From assembly GCF_000422785.1 (NCBI RefSeq), contig NZ_AUGS01000005.1, forward strand, positions 1 through 64,000: DNA of 64,000 nt, given 5' to 3'. Below the pieces are notes generated by a model that saw only the letters and a program-made list of their open reading frames with translations, searched no databases and had not been told where the DNA came from. Positions 1-8,315 of this stretch are shown one piece after another (position 1 is the first letter of the stretch; each line of letters starts with the position of its first letter). Source of the stretch: Pseudovibrio exalbescens DSM 16456. GTDB lineage: Bacteria > Pseudomonadota > Alphaproteobacteria > Rhizobiales > Stappiaceae. Position numbers and translations under genes: made by a program.

Positions 1-270
1 CGGATGGGCGTGCGTATATCTATGGATGGCAAGGGACGGTTCCTCGACAACATCTTCGTCGAACGGCTGTGGCGCACGCTCAAATACGAGTGCGTTTATC
101 TGCACGCCTGGGAAACCGGCTCACAGGCCAGGGCCGGTATCCGAAAGTGGCTGGACTTCTATAACCGGAAACGCCCCCACTCCGCCCTTGGCGGCAAACC
201 GCCTGCCGTGGTCTATTGGCAGCGCATCGAACAACACCAACCCGATCAGCAGATGCACAGTGTAGCTTAA
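1..270 (+). CDS. IS3-family transposase, C-terminal part (cut by window edge)
   Basis: This is the last 89 codons of an IS3-family OrfB transposase, the DDE integrase that cuts and joins the ends of the element. The frame is open through base 1, so the gene starts outside the window. The segment SMDGKGRFLDN, then VERLWRTLKYE carrying the catalytic Glu, then YNRKRPHSALGG is the classic end of the integrase core in this family. The upstream DD residues are not visible. The stop is followed within 40 bases by what looks like the right inverted repeat of the element, so the transposase appears complete at its 3' end. Whether the whole element is intact cannot be judged here. Confidence 0.93.
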   Translation, partial: RMGVRISMDGKGRFLDNIFVERLWRTLKYECVYLHAWETGSQARAGIRKWLDFYNRKRPHSALGGKPPAVVYWQRIEQHQPDQQMHSVA

Positions 271-309
271 TTTACGCCTAAACCTGTCCAACGGATGGGG
301 AGTAGCTCA
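269..309. repeat. Probable right terminal inverted repeat of the IS3-family element
   Basis: Directly after the transposase stop is a stretch whose reverse complement begins TGAGCTACTCCCCATC and continues into a GC-rich segment. IS3 elements typically end in 5'-TG...CA-3' with imperfect repeats of 25 to 40 bp, so the CA at 308-309 is the likely end of the element. The matching left end is outside the window, so this is inference from position and end dinucleotide. Confidence 0.6.
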
Positions 310-1135
310 GATTGAAAAACTTCTCGAAGAGAATACTGCGGCTAGTGTTACCTATGCTGCTCTTGAGTGCCGTTTAGCTATTGAGAGAATTTGTTATGAG
401 CGCCTCCGATTGGCACATGATTACATTTCTCACGATGACCTCAGGAAATGGCAGCCTAGTCACATAGTGAACACGCTCATTAATGAAGTTGACCGCAATG
501 CTGCGGAGACAGTTAAGGTTTATATTGGTCGAGAGCCTGTACCGGAAGATTCACTACCGTTAAATCGTGAAGATTACGAAGCGATGCAGTTCCTTCCCTT
601 GGGCACCCAAGTAGGCTTTGAGCCCAGCAAGCTAGGCAAGCTCTGGAACGCTCTTGCCAAGCTCGCTCTGCATATCGGAATCCCGACTTCGAAAGACGTA
701 ACCGTCAACCAATACGGTGACGTAGAAAAAATAGCGTGCAAGGTCCGTGAGGCCCTTGCAGAAATAAGGGAAGTTTCCGAGGGCACATTGGCGTTCGTTG
801 GCATCGGTGGACAAGAAGTTTCTTTTGAATGTAGTTGTGGTGCAAAGAACAAGCGGCGGCTTGAACTTTTGAATGACGGCCAGACTGTCAATTGCATTCG
901 TCCCAACTGCAATGAAAGCTACAAATACGAACAGGCTGACATGAGCTTCGTACGCAGAGTTTTTGAAGTCGTTTGTAGTTGTTGCAATTATTCAAATAGT
1001 ATTCCTCAAAATATAATTGATAAACTCCCTACAAATAGAGCTTATCTTTTGATTTGTTCCGGGTGCGGGGAGAATAATTATTTGTCATGGGAGCTCAATG
1101 TGGTGCAGAGAACCATGCCGCTTACTACGGATTGA
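310..1135 (+). pseudogene. Zinc-ribbon hypothetical protein, 5' end removed by IS insertion
   Basis: The reading frame ending at 1135 stays open without a start codon back to the IS border at 309-310 and on into the IS end as far as 266. The protein therefore has about 33 residues before the first usable internal start (TTG at 410), and its original start was lost to the insertion. The C-terminal third has two cysteine groups, CSCG followed by a C-x4-C pair, and CSCC followed by CSGC, which look like two zinc ribbons. The N-terminal part is helical and charged. I do not recognise the family. Expression from an internal start is possible. Low GC and its place beside a nuclease/methylase block suggest island DNA. 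Confidence 0.6.
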
Positions 1136-1470
1136 TGCGCATATTAATTCCAAAGATCCATTAAGCCGCGCTGCTGTTTTTCTTGTAAACATGTATTCTG
1201 CTTTGATCTTCGCGTTTCTGTTGATGAGCGTATCGGGCCAGGTCTGTTCCCTGATGAAATTGAACTAGTTTTCTACCATTTACTGATCTCAAGGTTTCCT
1301 GTCTGAGAGAGGCAGGGAGCTCGACGTGTTGTGGCACGTCAATCCACGGTCCATGTCGGCAAACGTGCCCGTGTGAACTTACAGTCACCTTTCAAGTCCA
1401 TCCCTGCCACTTCCGCACAACCGAAGGCTGTGAGGCGGGGACTCTATGGCATAGCTTGTGAGGAACCTCA
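1136..1470. other. Intergenic stretch between the truncated gene and the D12 methylase
   Basis: No convincing gene is seen; a 75-codon minus-strand frame here lacks recognisable features. A perfect 6-bp inverted repeat (GACGTG at 1323-1328, CACGTC at 1335-1340) could be a protein-binding site. An AGGAACC sequence just before 1471 can serve as ribosome binding site for the methylase. Confidence 0.4.
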
Positions 1471-2295
1471 ATGAACCTATTTGGGGAGACTGCTGCAATC
1501 GAAGTTGAGCCGCTTGCGCCGTATCTGGGTGGAAAACGACAGCTGGCAAAACGCATAGTAGGGCGGATCAATCAGATCCAGCATGACACATATGTTGATG
1601 TCTTCTGCGGCATGGGTGGTGTGTTTTGGCGGCGCACTGTGCAGGCCAAAGGCGAGGTGATTAACGACATCAATCGCGATCTGATTTTGCTTTATCGGGT
1701 TCTGAGAAGTCACCGGGAGGAGTTTTTGCGCTCGTTGGAGTTCTTTCCTTCCAGTCGCGCTGAGTTTGAAGCGCTGAAAGGGGCGGGACTTGACCATCTC
1801 ACCGACATTCAGCGTGCTGTGCGCTTTTACTATTTGCAGAAACTGGCCTTAGGGGGTAAATCGTCTGGCCAAAGCTTTGGGGTGAGCATAGAGCGTCCAT
1901 CTAGGTTTAACTTGGCGCAGGCCGAGCGCAACCTGAGGCGTGCATCAACGCGCTTAGCTGGCGTTACAATTGAGTGCATAGATTGGCGCGATTGTATAGA
2001 GCGCTATGACAAGGAATCGACATTGTTCTACCTGGATCCGCCTTACTATGGCGGTGAGAACGACTATGGGAAGGGTGTCTTCAAACGAACGGATTATGAG
2101 GAGATGGCTTTGCGACTTGCAAGGATCAAAGGACGCTTCCTGCTGTCACTCAATGATGTTGGGCCCATACGAGAAGTGTTCTCAGCCTTTAGTGTGGAAC
2201 AACTTCAGATCACCTACACCATTGCGAAAGAAAGCGGGAAGCGCGTTTTTGAGCTACTCATCGGGAATTGTTGTGGCGCGGCTCGTATTCGGTGA
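1471..2295 (+). CDS. D12-class (Dam-family) DNA adenine N6-methyltransferase
   Basis: The 274-residue protein transfers methyl from S-adenosylmethionine to adenine N6 in DNA. The N-terminal PYLGGKRQLAKRI segment and VFCGMGG match motifs X and I, and LDPPYYGG matches motif IV of alpha-class enzymes; the order X-I-IV identifies the D12/Dam family. Length and layout resemble prophage- and island-encoded solitary Dam-like enzymes more than the housekeeping CcrM of alphaproteobacteria, which is beta class. An AGGAACC sequence precedes the ATG. It lies about 170 bp before the CopG-nuclease-methylase block in the same direction, so it may protect host DNA for one of the nucleases or act alone. Recognition site cannot be read from sequence. 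Confidence 0.9.
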   Translation: MNLFGETAAIEVEPLAPYLGGKRQLAKRIVGRINQIQHDTYVDVFCGMGGVFWRRTVQAKGEVINDINRDLILLYRVLRSHREEFLRSLEFFPSSRAEFEALKGAGLDHLTDIQRAVRFYYLQKLALGGKSSGQSFGVSIERPSRFNLAQAERNLRRASTRLAGVTIECIDWRDCIERYDKESTLFYLDPPYYGGENDYGKGVFKRTDYEEMALRLARIKGRFLLSLNDVGPIREVFSAFSVEQLQITYTIAKESGKRVFELLIGNCCGAARIR

Positions 2296-2464
2296 AATTT
2301 TTTTCCCGCTAGATTGTTAACAACATACCAAGGCCACACTTTGGTGTATGTCAGCGAAACGGAAATTCTCTGTTGTGGGTAAAGAATTCAAATCATTAAA
2401 AAACTTTTTGTTTAATCTTACGCTTGGTGTTTAGTGGTGAATATTACACCGCAGGAGTACTACC

Positions 2465-2668
2465 ATGGCGCGTCCCAAAACAAGCAAAAGAATTGTGCGG
2501 ATTAGTATAAGTATCGACGATCGACATTATCAGGAGTTGCGAAGAATTGCAGATAATGAGGAAGTATCTCTGGCTTGGCTTGTAAGGCGTGCAGTTGCTG
2601 ATTTTCTTGAACATAACGAACCATTGGATGAACAGATTGTTTCTTCAACGAAAGTGTTGGGTCGATGA
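2465..2668 (+). CDS. Ribbon-helix-helix (CopG-like) small DNA-binding protein
   Basis: This 67-residue protein opens with a basic stretch, then a strand (VRISISID) and two helices (YQELRRIADNEEVSLAWLVRRAVADFLE), the standard ribbon-helix-helix layout. Such proteins bind operators as dimers. Its stop overlaps the start of the endonuclease gene (ATGA at 2665-2668), so the two are translationally coupled. The likely role is a controller of the restriction-modification genes, comparable to C proteins, or an antitoxin-like regulator. The AT-rich 170 bp upstream is the likely promoter and operator region. The function is inferred from fold and context. Confidence 0.82.
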   Translation: MARPKTSKRIVRISISIDDRHYQELRRIADNEEVSLAWLVRRAVADFLEHNEPLDEQIVSSTKVLGR

Positions 2669-4029
2669 AAAAAAGTGACCTTCCCTTTGGCAGTGAGTTC
2701 TCTCCATCTCAAATTGAATTACGTGCTGTACTGGAGATGGCACAAACCCATGGTGGCGATTGGAAGTCTTTTGAGGAAGCCGTTCGCATTGCATATTTCG
2801 AAGACCATAATACCAGCGAATACAATCGCAAAAAACTCGCAAATAACACCAAGCTGGGCATGATAGCTTACGGGCTTATCGATAGAGAGGCTAACTTGAC
2901 CGATTTTGGTCAAGAACTATTCATGCTCAAGGACGACGAGGTTCGGCTTTACGAGCGGTTTGCAAAACATATCCTTTTGCACCTTCACGGGATGACGCTT
3001 GTTCGTTGCATTCAGGATATGGTGGCGGCAGGAGAAATCGTAAACCTGACCACGCTTAGGGAAGGTCTGGCGGCTCGGGGTGTTCACTACCCTTCTGGTG
3101 GAAAACATCCGAGCATGATGCGGCTTTGGCTTTCAAAAGCTGGGGTATTTGTTGGAAGCCGCTGGCAAGTCGATCCTTTCCGGACTGAAGCAATACTTGG
3201 CCTTAACCCGGACGAATTCGAAGTGTTGGCTGAGTTTACCTCTGAGCAACGTGCTTTTCTGCGCGCTTTGGCCAACACTGGAAAGATCGAGCCGCAACCG
3301 GCGAATGAGATTGCGAAACTCGCTGCGGCGACTTACGGCGTAAAGTTTCCAGAGAAGAGCCTGCCGAAGCTCGTGCTCAATGCCTTGGTAGATTCGGGTT
3401 ACATTTTCGTGGAGAAGACAACGTCCGGTCGCGGAGCAAAACCTTTCCATGTTGCGCCAACAAAAAAATTAATTGCCGATGTGGTTGAGCCGCTTCTAGA
3501 ACAGCTAAAGGGCCAAACCGACCCAAAGCTTTTGAAACTTTTGAGAACACCACTATCAGGAATTCTAGATGAACTCGAGGATGACAACCGTTACAAGGCC
3601 GGCTTAGCACTCGAAGCTCTAGCCTTCAAAATAATGCGCCTACTCGACATGACGTACGTAGCCACACGACTTCGAGCAAATCAGACTGGCGGAGCAGAAG
3701 TTGATTTGGTTTTTGAGAGTGCTCGCTTGGTGTTTTCACGTTGGCAAGTACAGTGCAAAAACACTGCAAGAGTCTCTCTTGATGATGTTGCCAAGGAAGT
3801 CGGTATCACACACTTTTTGAAAAGTAACGTTATAGTTATCGCTACAACTGGTGAAATTGGTGTCGAAGCACGCCGATACGCGAACAAGATCATGGCTGAT
3901 TCAAATCTTGCTATTGTAATGCTGAATGGTGCGGATCTTTTGGAGATTGGAGATCGTCCTACAACAATAATTAGGTCTTTCGAGCGCGAGGCAAGGCACG
4001 CTATGAACTTAAAAAAGCTTGAACTCTAA
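2665..4029 (+). CDS. Mrr-like PD-(D/E)XK restriction endonuclease
   Basis: The 454-residue protein has a C-terminal nuclease region. ALEALAFKIMRLL is the leading helix, GGAEVDLVF carries the likely metal-binding acid D347, and VQCKNT gives the Q363-x-K365 pair. This D...QxK form is typical of Mrr/type II endonucleases. The first 300 residues are helical and probably hold DNA-recognition winged helices (for example LTDFGQELFML and KLVLNALVDSGYIFVE followed by a basic turn). The gene overlaps the upstream CopG-like gene by 4 bp, and the N4-cytosine methylase follows 11 bp later, so this is the probable cutting partner of that methylase. The alternative is a modification-dependent type IV enzyme, since Mrr relatives can work that way. 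Cleavage specificity is unknown. Confidence 0.8.
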   Translation: MKKSDLPFGSEFSPSQIELRAVLEMAQTHGGDWKSFEEAVRIAYFEDHNTSEYNRKKLANNTKLGMIAYGLIDREANLTDFGQELFMLKDDEVRLYERFAKHILLHLHGMTLVRCIQDMVAAGEIVNLTTLREGLAARGVHYPSGGKHPSMMRLWLSKAGVFVGSRWQVDPFRTEAILGLNPDEFEVLAEFTSEQRAFLRALANTGKIEPQPANEIAKLAAATYGVKFPEKSLPKLVLNALVDSGYIFVEKTTSGRGAKPFHVAPTKKLIADVVEPLLEQLKGQTDPKLLKLLRTPLSGILDELEDDNRYKAGLALEALAFKIMRLLDMTYVATRLRANQTGGAEVDLVFESARLVFSRWQVQCKNTARVSLDDVAKEVGITHFLKSNVIVIATTGEIGVEARRYANKIMADSNLAIVMLNGADLLEIGDRPTTIIRSFEREARHAMNLKKLEL

Positions 4030-4040
4030 TGGAGGCGAAA

Positions 4041-5126
4041 ATGACAAAAACAAAGCCTCTGGCAACTTATCATGAAACAAATCTAGGGCGCATTTATCAC
4101 GCCGATAGCCTAGATGTGATGAAGCGCCAGGAGACTGAAACGGTAGATCTCATCATGACGAGTCCGCCATTCGCGCTGACTCGAAAAAAGGACTACGGCA
4201 ATGAGCAAGAAGACACTTATCTTGATTGGTTTCGAAATTTCGCGGTGGAGTTTCAACGCATCTTAAAAAAAGACGGTAGCTTAGTTATCGATTTGGGTGG
4301 CGCATGGAAACCTGGATTGCCGGTTCGAAGCCTATATCATTTTAAGCTGTTGATTATGCTATGTGAGGAGTACAATTTTCACCTAGCACAAGAATTCTAT
4401 TGGTGGAATCCTTCTAAGCTGCCTACACCAGCTGAATGGGTTAATGTTCGACGTATTCGCGTCAAGGATGGAGTGAATACTGTCTGGTGGCTGTCCAAGT
4501 CTCCTTGGCCTCGCGCAAGCAACAGGCGAGTTCTGCAACCTTACAGCGACAGTATGAAGACGCTATTGAGCAATGGCTATAAGGCAAAGATGCGTCCTTC
4601 TGGTCATGATATTAGCGATAAGTTCGCTATCGATAATGGTGCATCTATCCCGCCAAACCTGATCGCTATACCGAATACGGAAAGTAACAGTGGCTATCTG
4701 CGCTATTGTAAAGATAATTCTATCAAGGCTCATCCAGCACGGTTCCCTGCGGCGTTGCCTGAATATTTTATTCGCATGGTCACCGATCCTGACGACGTGG
4801 TACTCGACCCGTTCGCGGGCAGTTGTGTAACTGGAGAAGTTGCAGAACGTCTTGGACGGAAGTGGGTTTGCGCCGAACTAATAGAATCGTATCTTGAAGG
4901 TGCAAAAGGACGATTTGTTCAGAAGGTTGAGTTGCCAAAGGGAAAAGCTCAAAAGAACGATGAGAGTGGCTATTACCGCATCCCGCACCCTGGTTTGCTG
5001 TGGAATGGCGTTGATGAGCGAGATAGCGCGCCCCTTCCTGAGGATGGTGGCAGGCAGCGTCCGGCTAACATAAGTAAATCAAATGTTTGCAGGGACGACG
5101 TGACTATCATAAAAACAGCAGAATAG
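4041..5126 (+). CDS. Type II beta-class DNA methyltransferase, probably N4-cytosine
   Basis: TSPPFALTRKKDYGN near the start is motif IV, and DPFAGS near residue 260 is motif I. This permuted order defines beta-class enzymes. The TSPPF form with the following RKKDYGN is seen in PvuII-like N4-cytosine methylases, so C4 methylation is the best guess. The ATG at 4041 is preferred over the one at 4029 because GGAGG lies 5 nt upstream of it, giving 361 residues. The gene is 11 bp after the Mrr-like nuclease and 4 bp before the HNH nuclease. The enzyme should protect host DNA from one or both. Recognition sequence cannot be deduced. Confidence 0.88.
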   Translation: MTKTKPLATYHETNLGRIYHADSLDVMKRQETETVDLIMTSPPFALTRKKDYGNEQEDTYLDWFRNFAVEFQRILKKDGSLVIDLGGAWKPGLPVRSLYHFKLLIMLCEEYNFHLAQEFYWWNPSKLPTPAEWVNVRRIRVKDGVNTVWWLSKSPWPRASNRRVLQPYSDSMKTLLSNGYKAKMRPSGHDISDKFAIDNGASIPPNLIAIPNTESNSGYLRYCKDNSIKAHPARFPAALPEYFIRMVTDPDDVVLDPFAGSCVTGEVAERLGRKWVCAELIESYLEGAKGRFVQKVELPKGKAQKNDESGYYRIPHPGLLWNGVDERDSAPLPEDGGRQRPANISKSNVCRDDVTIIKTAE

Positions 5127-5130
5127 TGAA

Positions 5131-6150
5131 ATGCCCCGGTTAAAAAAATCTACACTTCTGAGGATTTTTGAAAGTGCGTTGCATAAAAGCGGAATAAGCT
5201 TCTTGCGATTATCATCTGAGATGGAGCATCCGGCCGTATATCAGCTTGTTAACTACGTAAACTCATTTCGTTTGCGTGTATATATCTGGAATCTTACTTT
5301 CGGCGGACGTATACAGCTTCCGGATGAATGGCGCATTCAAGTAACTGGATTACCTGTAGTTCGTGGCGGTCAACAATTCGTTCCAGACATTGGTGGAAAA
5401 ACGGTGATTCTTGGCTGGTGTGAGGAGTTGGAGGTTTTTGCAGCTTATGACATTAGGAAGCATCTTGGCATCCTTGGTGGTTCACCTTCGATTCAAATTC
5501 GGCAACCAGCTTTAGAAAAGGCGCGCATCAACGGTCTAGCCTCGCACTTCAAGGGGGAGGAAGAAGTTGCGTTTGCTATAAAGCCGTCCTATATGGCCGC
5601 GTATCTCGAAAATATGGAAGATTTACATGCCTGCGGATCTTCAGAGGAAGCGTTGAGAATCCTGGATGAAATTTGCAAAGATCCGAACAAAGTAAATGAA
5701 AAGGATATTCAAGATCACGTTCCTGAATTACGACGATGGGCAGTAGTCTCAACGAAAAAAGCTCTCCGCGATGCAAACTTCAAAGATCGCGTTTTAACAG
5801 CCTATTCACAAACGTGTGCTATGTGCGGCGTGCAACTTCGGCTTATCGACGCGGCGCATTTACTTCCAGCAGCGCATCCTGAAAGCACTGATGAGACGAG
5901 TAACGGAATTGCCTTGTGCGCTCTTCATCACCGTGCATTTGATTCAGCATTGGTAACGTTTGACGTTGATTACCGCATCCACCGTAACCTTTCAAAAGAA
6001 CGTGAGTTGGCGAACTCGGGTCTTGATGTAGGGCTTGCAGGGTTTTCTGAAAAATTGCTTCCTCAGATCAACTTACCCCAAAATCTCAAAGATCGGCCAT
6101 CTTCGAAGTATTTAGAGAAAGTCAATGCGATGAGAGGTTGGGCAGTCTGA
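5131..6150 (+). CDS. HNH endonuclease, restriction-type
   Basis: The 339-residue protein ends in an HNH nuclease domain: C229-x2-C232, then the DAAHLLPAAH segment with catalytic H243, then C263-ALHH with H266/H267 and RAFD. The four metal ligands and catalytic His are all present, so it should be active. The N-terminal 150 residues contain LPDEWRIQVTG, a segment I associate with predicted HNH restriction enzymes (COG3440-like) and likely involved in target recognition. It starts 4 bp after the methylase stop and runs in the same direction, forming a four-gene block with CopG, Mrr-like nuclease and methylase. It may be a second restriction subunit or an independent system. No clear ribosome binding site is seen, so coupling is likely. 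Confidence 0.87.
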   Translation: MPRLKKSTLLRIFESALHKSGISFLRLSSEMEHPAVYQLVNYVNSFRLRVYIWNLTFGGRIQLPDEWRIQVTGLPVVRGGQQFVPDIGGKTVILGWCEELEVFAAYDIRKHLGILGGSPSIQIRQPALEKARINGLASHFKGEEEVAFAIKPSYMAAYLENMEDLHACGSSEEALRILDEICKDPNKVNEKDIQDHVPELRRWAVVSTKKALRDANFKDRVLTAYSQTCAMCGVQLRLIDAAHLLPAAHPESTDETSNGIALCALHHRAFDSALVTFDVDYRIHRNLSKERELANSGLDVGLAGFSEKLLPQINLPQNLKDRPSSKYLEKVNAMRGWAV

Positions 6151-6295
6151 TTTGTCTAATTACTTTGTCGCTTGAACATATTTAGGTATCTATTGTCAGG
6201 ACGTCCCTTAAGCTCTTAGAGCCTGATTTAAAAGTAGTTGAGTGATATCAACGGGTTGTGATTCAACCGTCTTTGTCTAGAACATGGAGGATCGA

Positions 6296-6448
6296 ATGCC
6301 CTGTGATGATATCACTCGCCGACTGCATAACCGGGACCATCTGCGTTATCCAACTGATTTGATGGACCCTGAATGGACGATTTTAGCGCTGCTGATCCCT
6401 CCCGCCAAATCCGGTGGTCGGCCGCGCAGGACCGAGATGCGAGGGTAG
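6296..6448 (+). pseudogene. IS5-family transposase, N-terminal remnant
   Basis: Fifty codons match the start of IS5-type transposases: RYPTDLMDPEWTIL, then LLIPPAKSGGRPRRTEMR. The homology stops abruptly at a TAG at 6446-6448, where sequence resembling the end of another element begins, so the gene was cut by that insertion. The stretch from about 6220 (AGCCTGATTTAAAAG) to 6296 may be the left end of the IS5-type element. No catalytic residues remain. Confidence 0.75.
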
Positions 6449-6475
6449 TGTCAAAGATTTTTCGCACTTTCGTTT

Positions 6476-6835
6476 TCAGGCGACGGCTCCGTGGGTTTGG
6501 TGTTGCTCCTGGTAGAGCGGTTTCATGTTCATGTACTTGCGGGAAGACCATTTGCCGGCCGCGATGTGCCTAAGCCTGGCTGCGGCCAGGTTCAGGCATG
6601 ATTGACCGTCCGGGAATGCTCCGACAACTCGAGTTCTTCGCCGGATTTCCTTCATGATCCGCTCCAGAGGATTGTTGGTCCTGATCTTGCGCCAGTGGCT
6701 GTCCGGAAAGCCGTAATAGGTCAGCGTCTCACCGATACTCTCTTCAATGAGATCTGCCGCCTTGGTCATGCGCCGCGCCGCAGGTCCGCGTCAACAGCTT
6801 CGGCCTTTTCTTGCGCGGCATTTGGTTGTTTTCAC
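6476..6835 (-). pseudogene. IS256-family (mutator type) transposase, C-terminal remnant
   Basis: The minus-strand frame encodes WRKIRTNNPLERIMKEIRRRTRVVGAFPDG and LAAARLRHIAAGKW, the conserved C-terminal part of IS256-type transposases, with the stop at 6476. Upstream of about 6780 the homology (QEKAEAVDADLR) continues in a different frame, so there is a frameshift as well as loss of the N-terminal two thirds. The left end of the element probably abuts 6445-6475, inside the IS5-type gene. It is dead and serves as evidence of stacked insertions in the island. Confidence 0.8.
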
Positions 6836-6877
6836 TGTGATGTCGTTTGCTTAGGAGTTCGTAACGCGTCACCCAAA

Positions 6878-7381
6878 TTAGGGTTGAGCAGAATCGCTAC
6901 TGAAATCTTCAGCATTGTCATTGGTACCTATCTTATCAAGTTCCACTACGCCGAACACAACTTGATAAACGTCGTACATACACAAAATGTAGAGGGCTAA
7001 GATCCACAAAGCCGATGCATTTACAATTGCAATCGTAGTTGAACAATCTTCATTCAAACCCTTAACAAATAATAAGACTATGGTGATAGAAAAGCCCCAA
7101 AAAATGTACCAAGCGTTGTCCCTGATCTCTTTCTTCACCTTGTCGGCTGCGTTCTGAATGTTGTGATTTCCGTTGAACCTTTCTCTCACCATTCTGTTTA
7201 ACGCGAGATGTAGGTTCGCTACGCTAGCTAGCGTTACAGTAAGTACAACAGCCATCAATGCGATGAGTTCATGACTAACAAATTCATTTAAGAACGTGTT
7301 CTCAGACAGCCAATGTTCTCTACTAACTAACATGCACGTTAGAATGACACCTACACCGATTAAAGTGATCCACTTAATCAC
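6878..7381 (-). CDS. Four-helix membrane protein, partner of the upstream gene (RexB-like layout)
   Basis: This 167-residue protein has four predicted membrane helices: near the start (WITLIGVGVILTCML), then LIALMAVVLTVTLASVA, then WYIFWGFSITIVLLFV, then a last one around LWILALYILCMYDVYQVV. A charged cytoplasmic loop joins helices 2 and 3 and the tail is acidic. The start is taken as GTG at 7381, with a GGGGGGAG stretch just upstream, and it overlaps the end of the upstream gene by 8 bp, so the two are translationally coupled. I do not recognise the family. Size, topology and order after a soluble protein of about 280 residues recall lambda RexB, a membrane effector of phage exclusion, but sequence similarity was not tested. 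The alternative is an unrelated membrane protein of a defence pair. Confidence 0.7.
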   Translation of the reverse strand: MIKWITLIGVGVILTCMLVSREHWLSENTFLNEFVSHELIALMAVVLTVTLASVANLHLALNRMVRERFNGNHNIQNAADKVKKEIRDNAWYIFWGFSITIVLLFVKGLNEDCSTTIAIVNASALWILALYILCMYDVYQVVFGVVELDKIGTNDNAEDFSSDSAQP

Positions 7382-8222
7382 TTCTCCCCCCAAACAAAAG
7401 TAAAAATAATCCTAAGATCTTAGTGGGTTCGCATTGCCGTGGCATTAGCGATTCTGGTACTTGTTTGCTTTTTTTTGAATTGCTTGAGTTATAAATTTTT
7501 TTCCTTCCGGCCTTTAGGCTCGCTGACCCCGGGCCTTCTGCGATATAGTCTATTGCCTCTTTGACGAAATCACCCTCGGGAATAAGCGCGCCATCTTTAT
7601 TCTTTACAGTGTACTCCGTACTTTGTCCGTTATTTTCCTTTACTACTTCCTTATTAAGCTTGCGCAGGGCGTCCATTCCACGTAAGCCGTTCGGTGGGTA
7701 AAACTCAAACTTAAGTTCAGTTATTTGGCCCTTGTACTCTTGAACTGCTGCCCAAAAATCATTTCTATCAGAGATAAAAGCGATGTCGGTATGCCAAGAT
7801 ATTTTTTTTCTATCTCTAACTACATGTTCCAACATTGATGAAAGAATAGATTTTGGAGATCCAACATCCGATCTCTTTTCGAATGCAACGATTTGTTTAT
7901 CTGACGCTGTATCAATACATAAAAATGAGGCTTTGTAATGCTCTGATTTTGTGAGTGCAAACTGGCTTTCAGGGCCAGCATTAACTGTCTCTACAACAGG
8001 CTTACCTACAAGTCCTGATAGAAGATTGCTGTCTTCGGGATCTTTATAAATGGGTACGTATGAGTACTTCGTACCCATATGAAAGAAATCTTGCCGTTTT
8101 GAAAACGCCTCCTTTAGATAATCCTGTCTAGAAATATCTGGCTCTTTGCGATCAAGCGTAGACACCAAATCGCCGATAGCTGGGATGCTGAGAGAAAGTC
8201 TTAGGTATTCAAATGTTGCCAT
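7374..8222 (-). CDS. Soluble protein of unknown family, first gene of a two-gene module (RexA-like layout)
   Basis: The 282-residue protein has no signal peptide or membrane segment until a short hydrophobic tail (ILGLFLLLFGG) at the C-terminus. It reads as mixed alpha/beta. Features seen are a central ISDRNDFWAAVQEYKG followed by a strand and PPNGLRGMDALRKLNKEV, and a basic Lys-rich end. No catalytic motif was found. It precedes and overlaps the four-helix protein gene, and base composition is AT-rich compared with the core genome, which suggests transfer. The pair sits in an island of restriction genes, so phage exclusion is a reasonable guess: one protein to sense infection and one to depolarise the membrane. 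That role is inference from architecture only. Confidence 0.7.
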   Translation of the reverse strand: MATFEYLRLSLSIPAIGDLVSTLDRKEPDISRQDYLKEAFSKRQDFFHMGTKYSYVPIYKDPEDSNLLSGLVGKPVVETVNAGPESQFALTKSEHYKASFLCIDTASDKQIVAFEKRSDVGSPKSILSSMLEHVVRDRKKISWHTDIAFISDRNDFWAAVQEYKGQITELKFEFYPPNGLRGMDALRKLNKEVVKENNGQSTEYTVKNKDGALIPEGDFVKEAIDYIAEGPGSASLKAGRKKIYNSSNSKKSKQVPESLMPRQCEPTKILGLFLLLFGGRSD

Positions 8223-8315
8223 GTCGTCATCGATTGAGTTAAATTATTTTTGTATTTCATAAACTTTAAATTGCAAATTGGGAAGCACTAACTCTTTGAC
8301 TTTTGTCAATAGTCC

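Noticed and set aside
1161-1388. 75-codon minus-strand open frame between the truncated gene and the D12 methylase
   Set aside because: No ribosome binding site, no recognisable domain and ordinary composition for a random frame.
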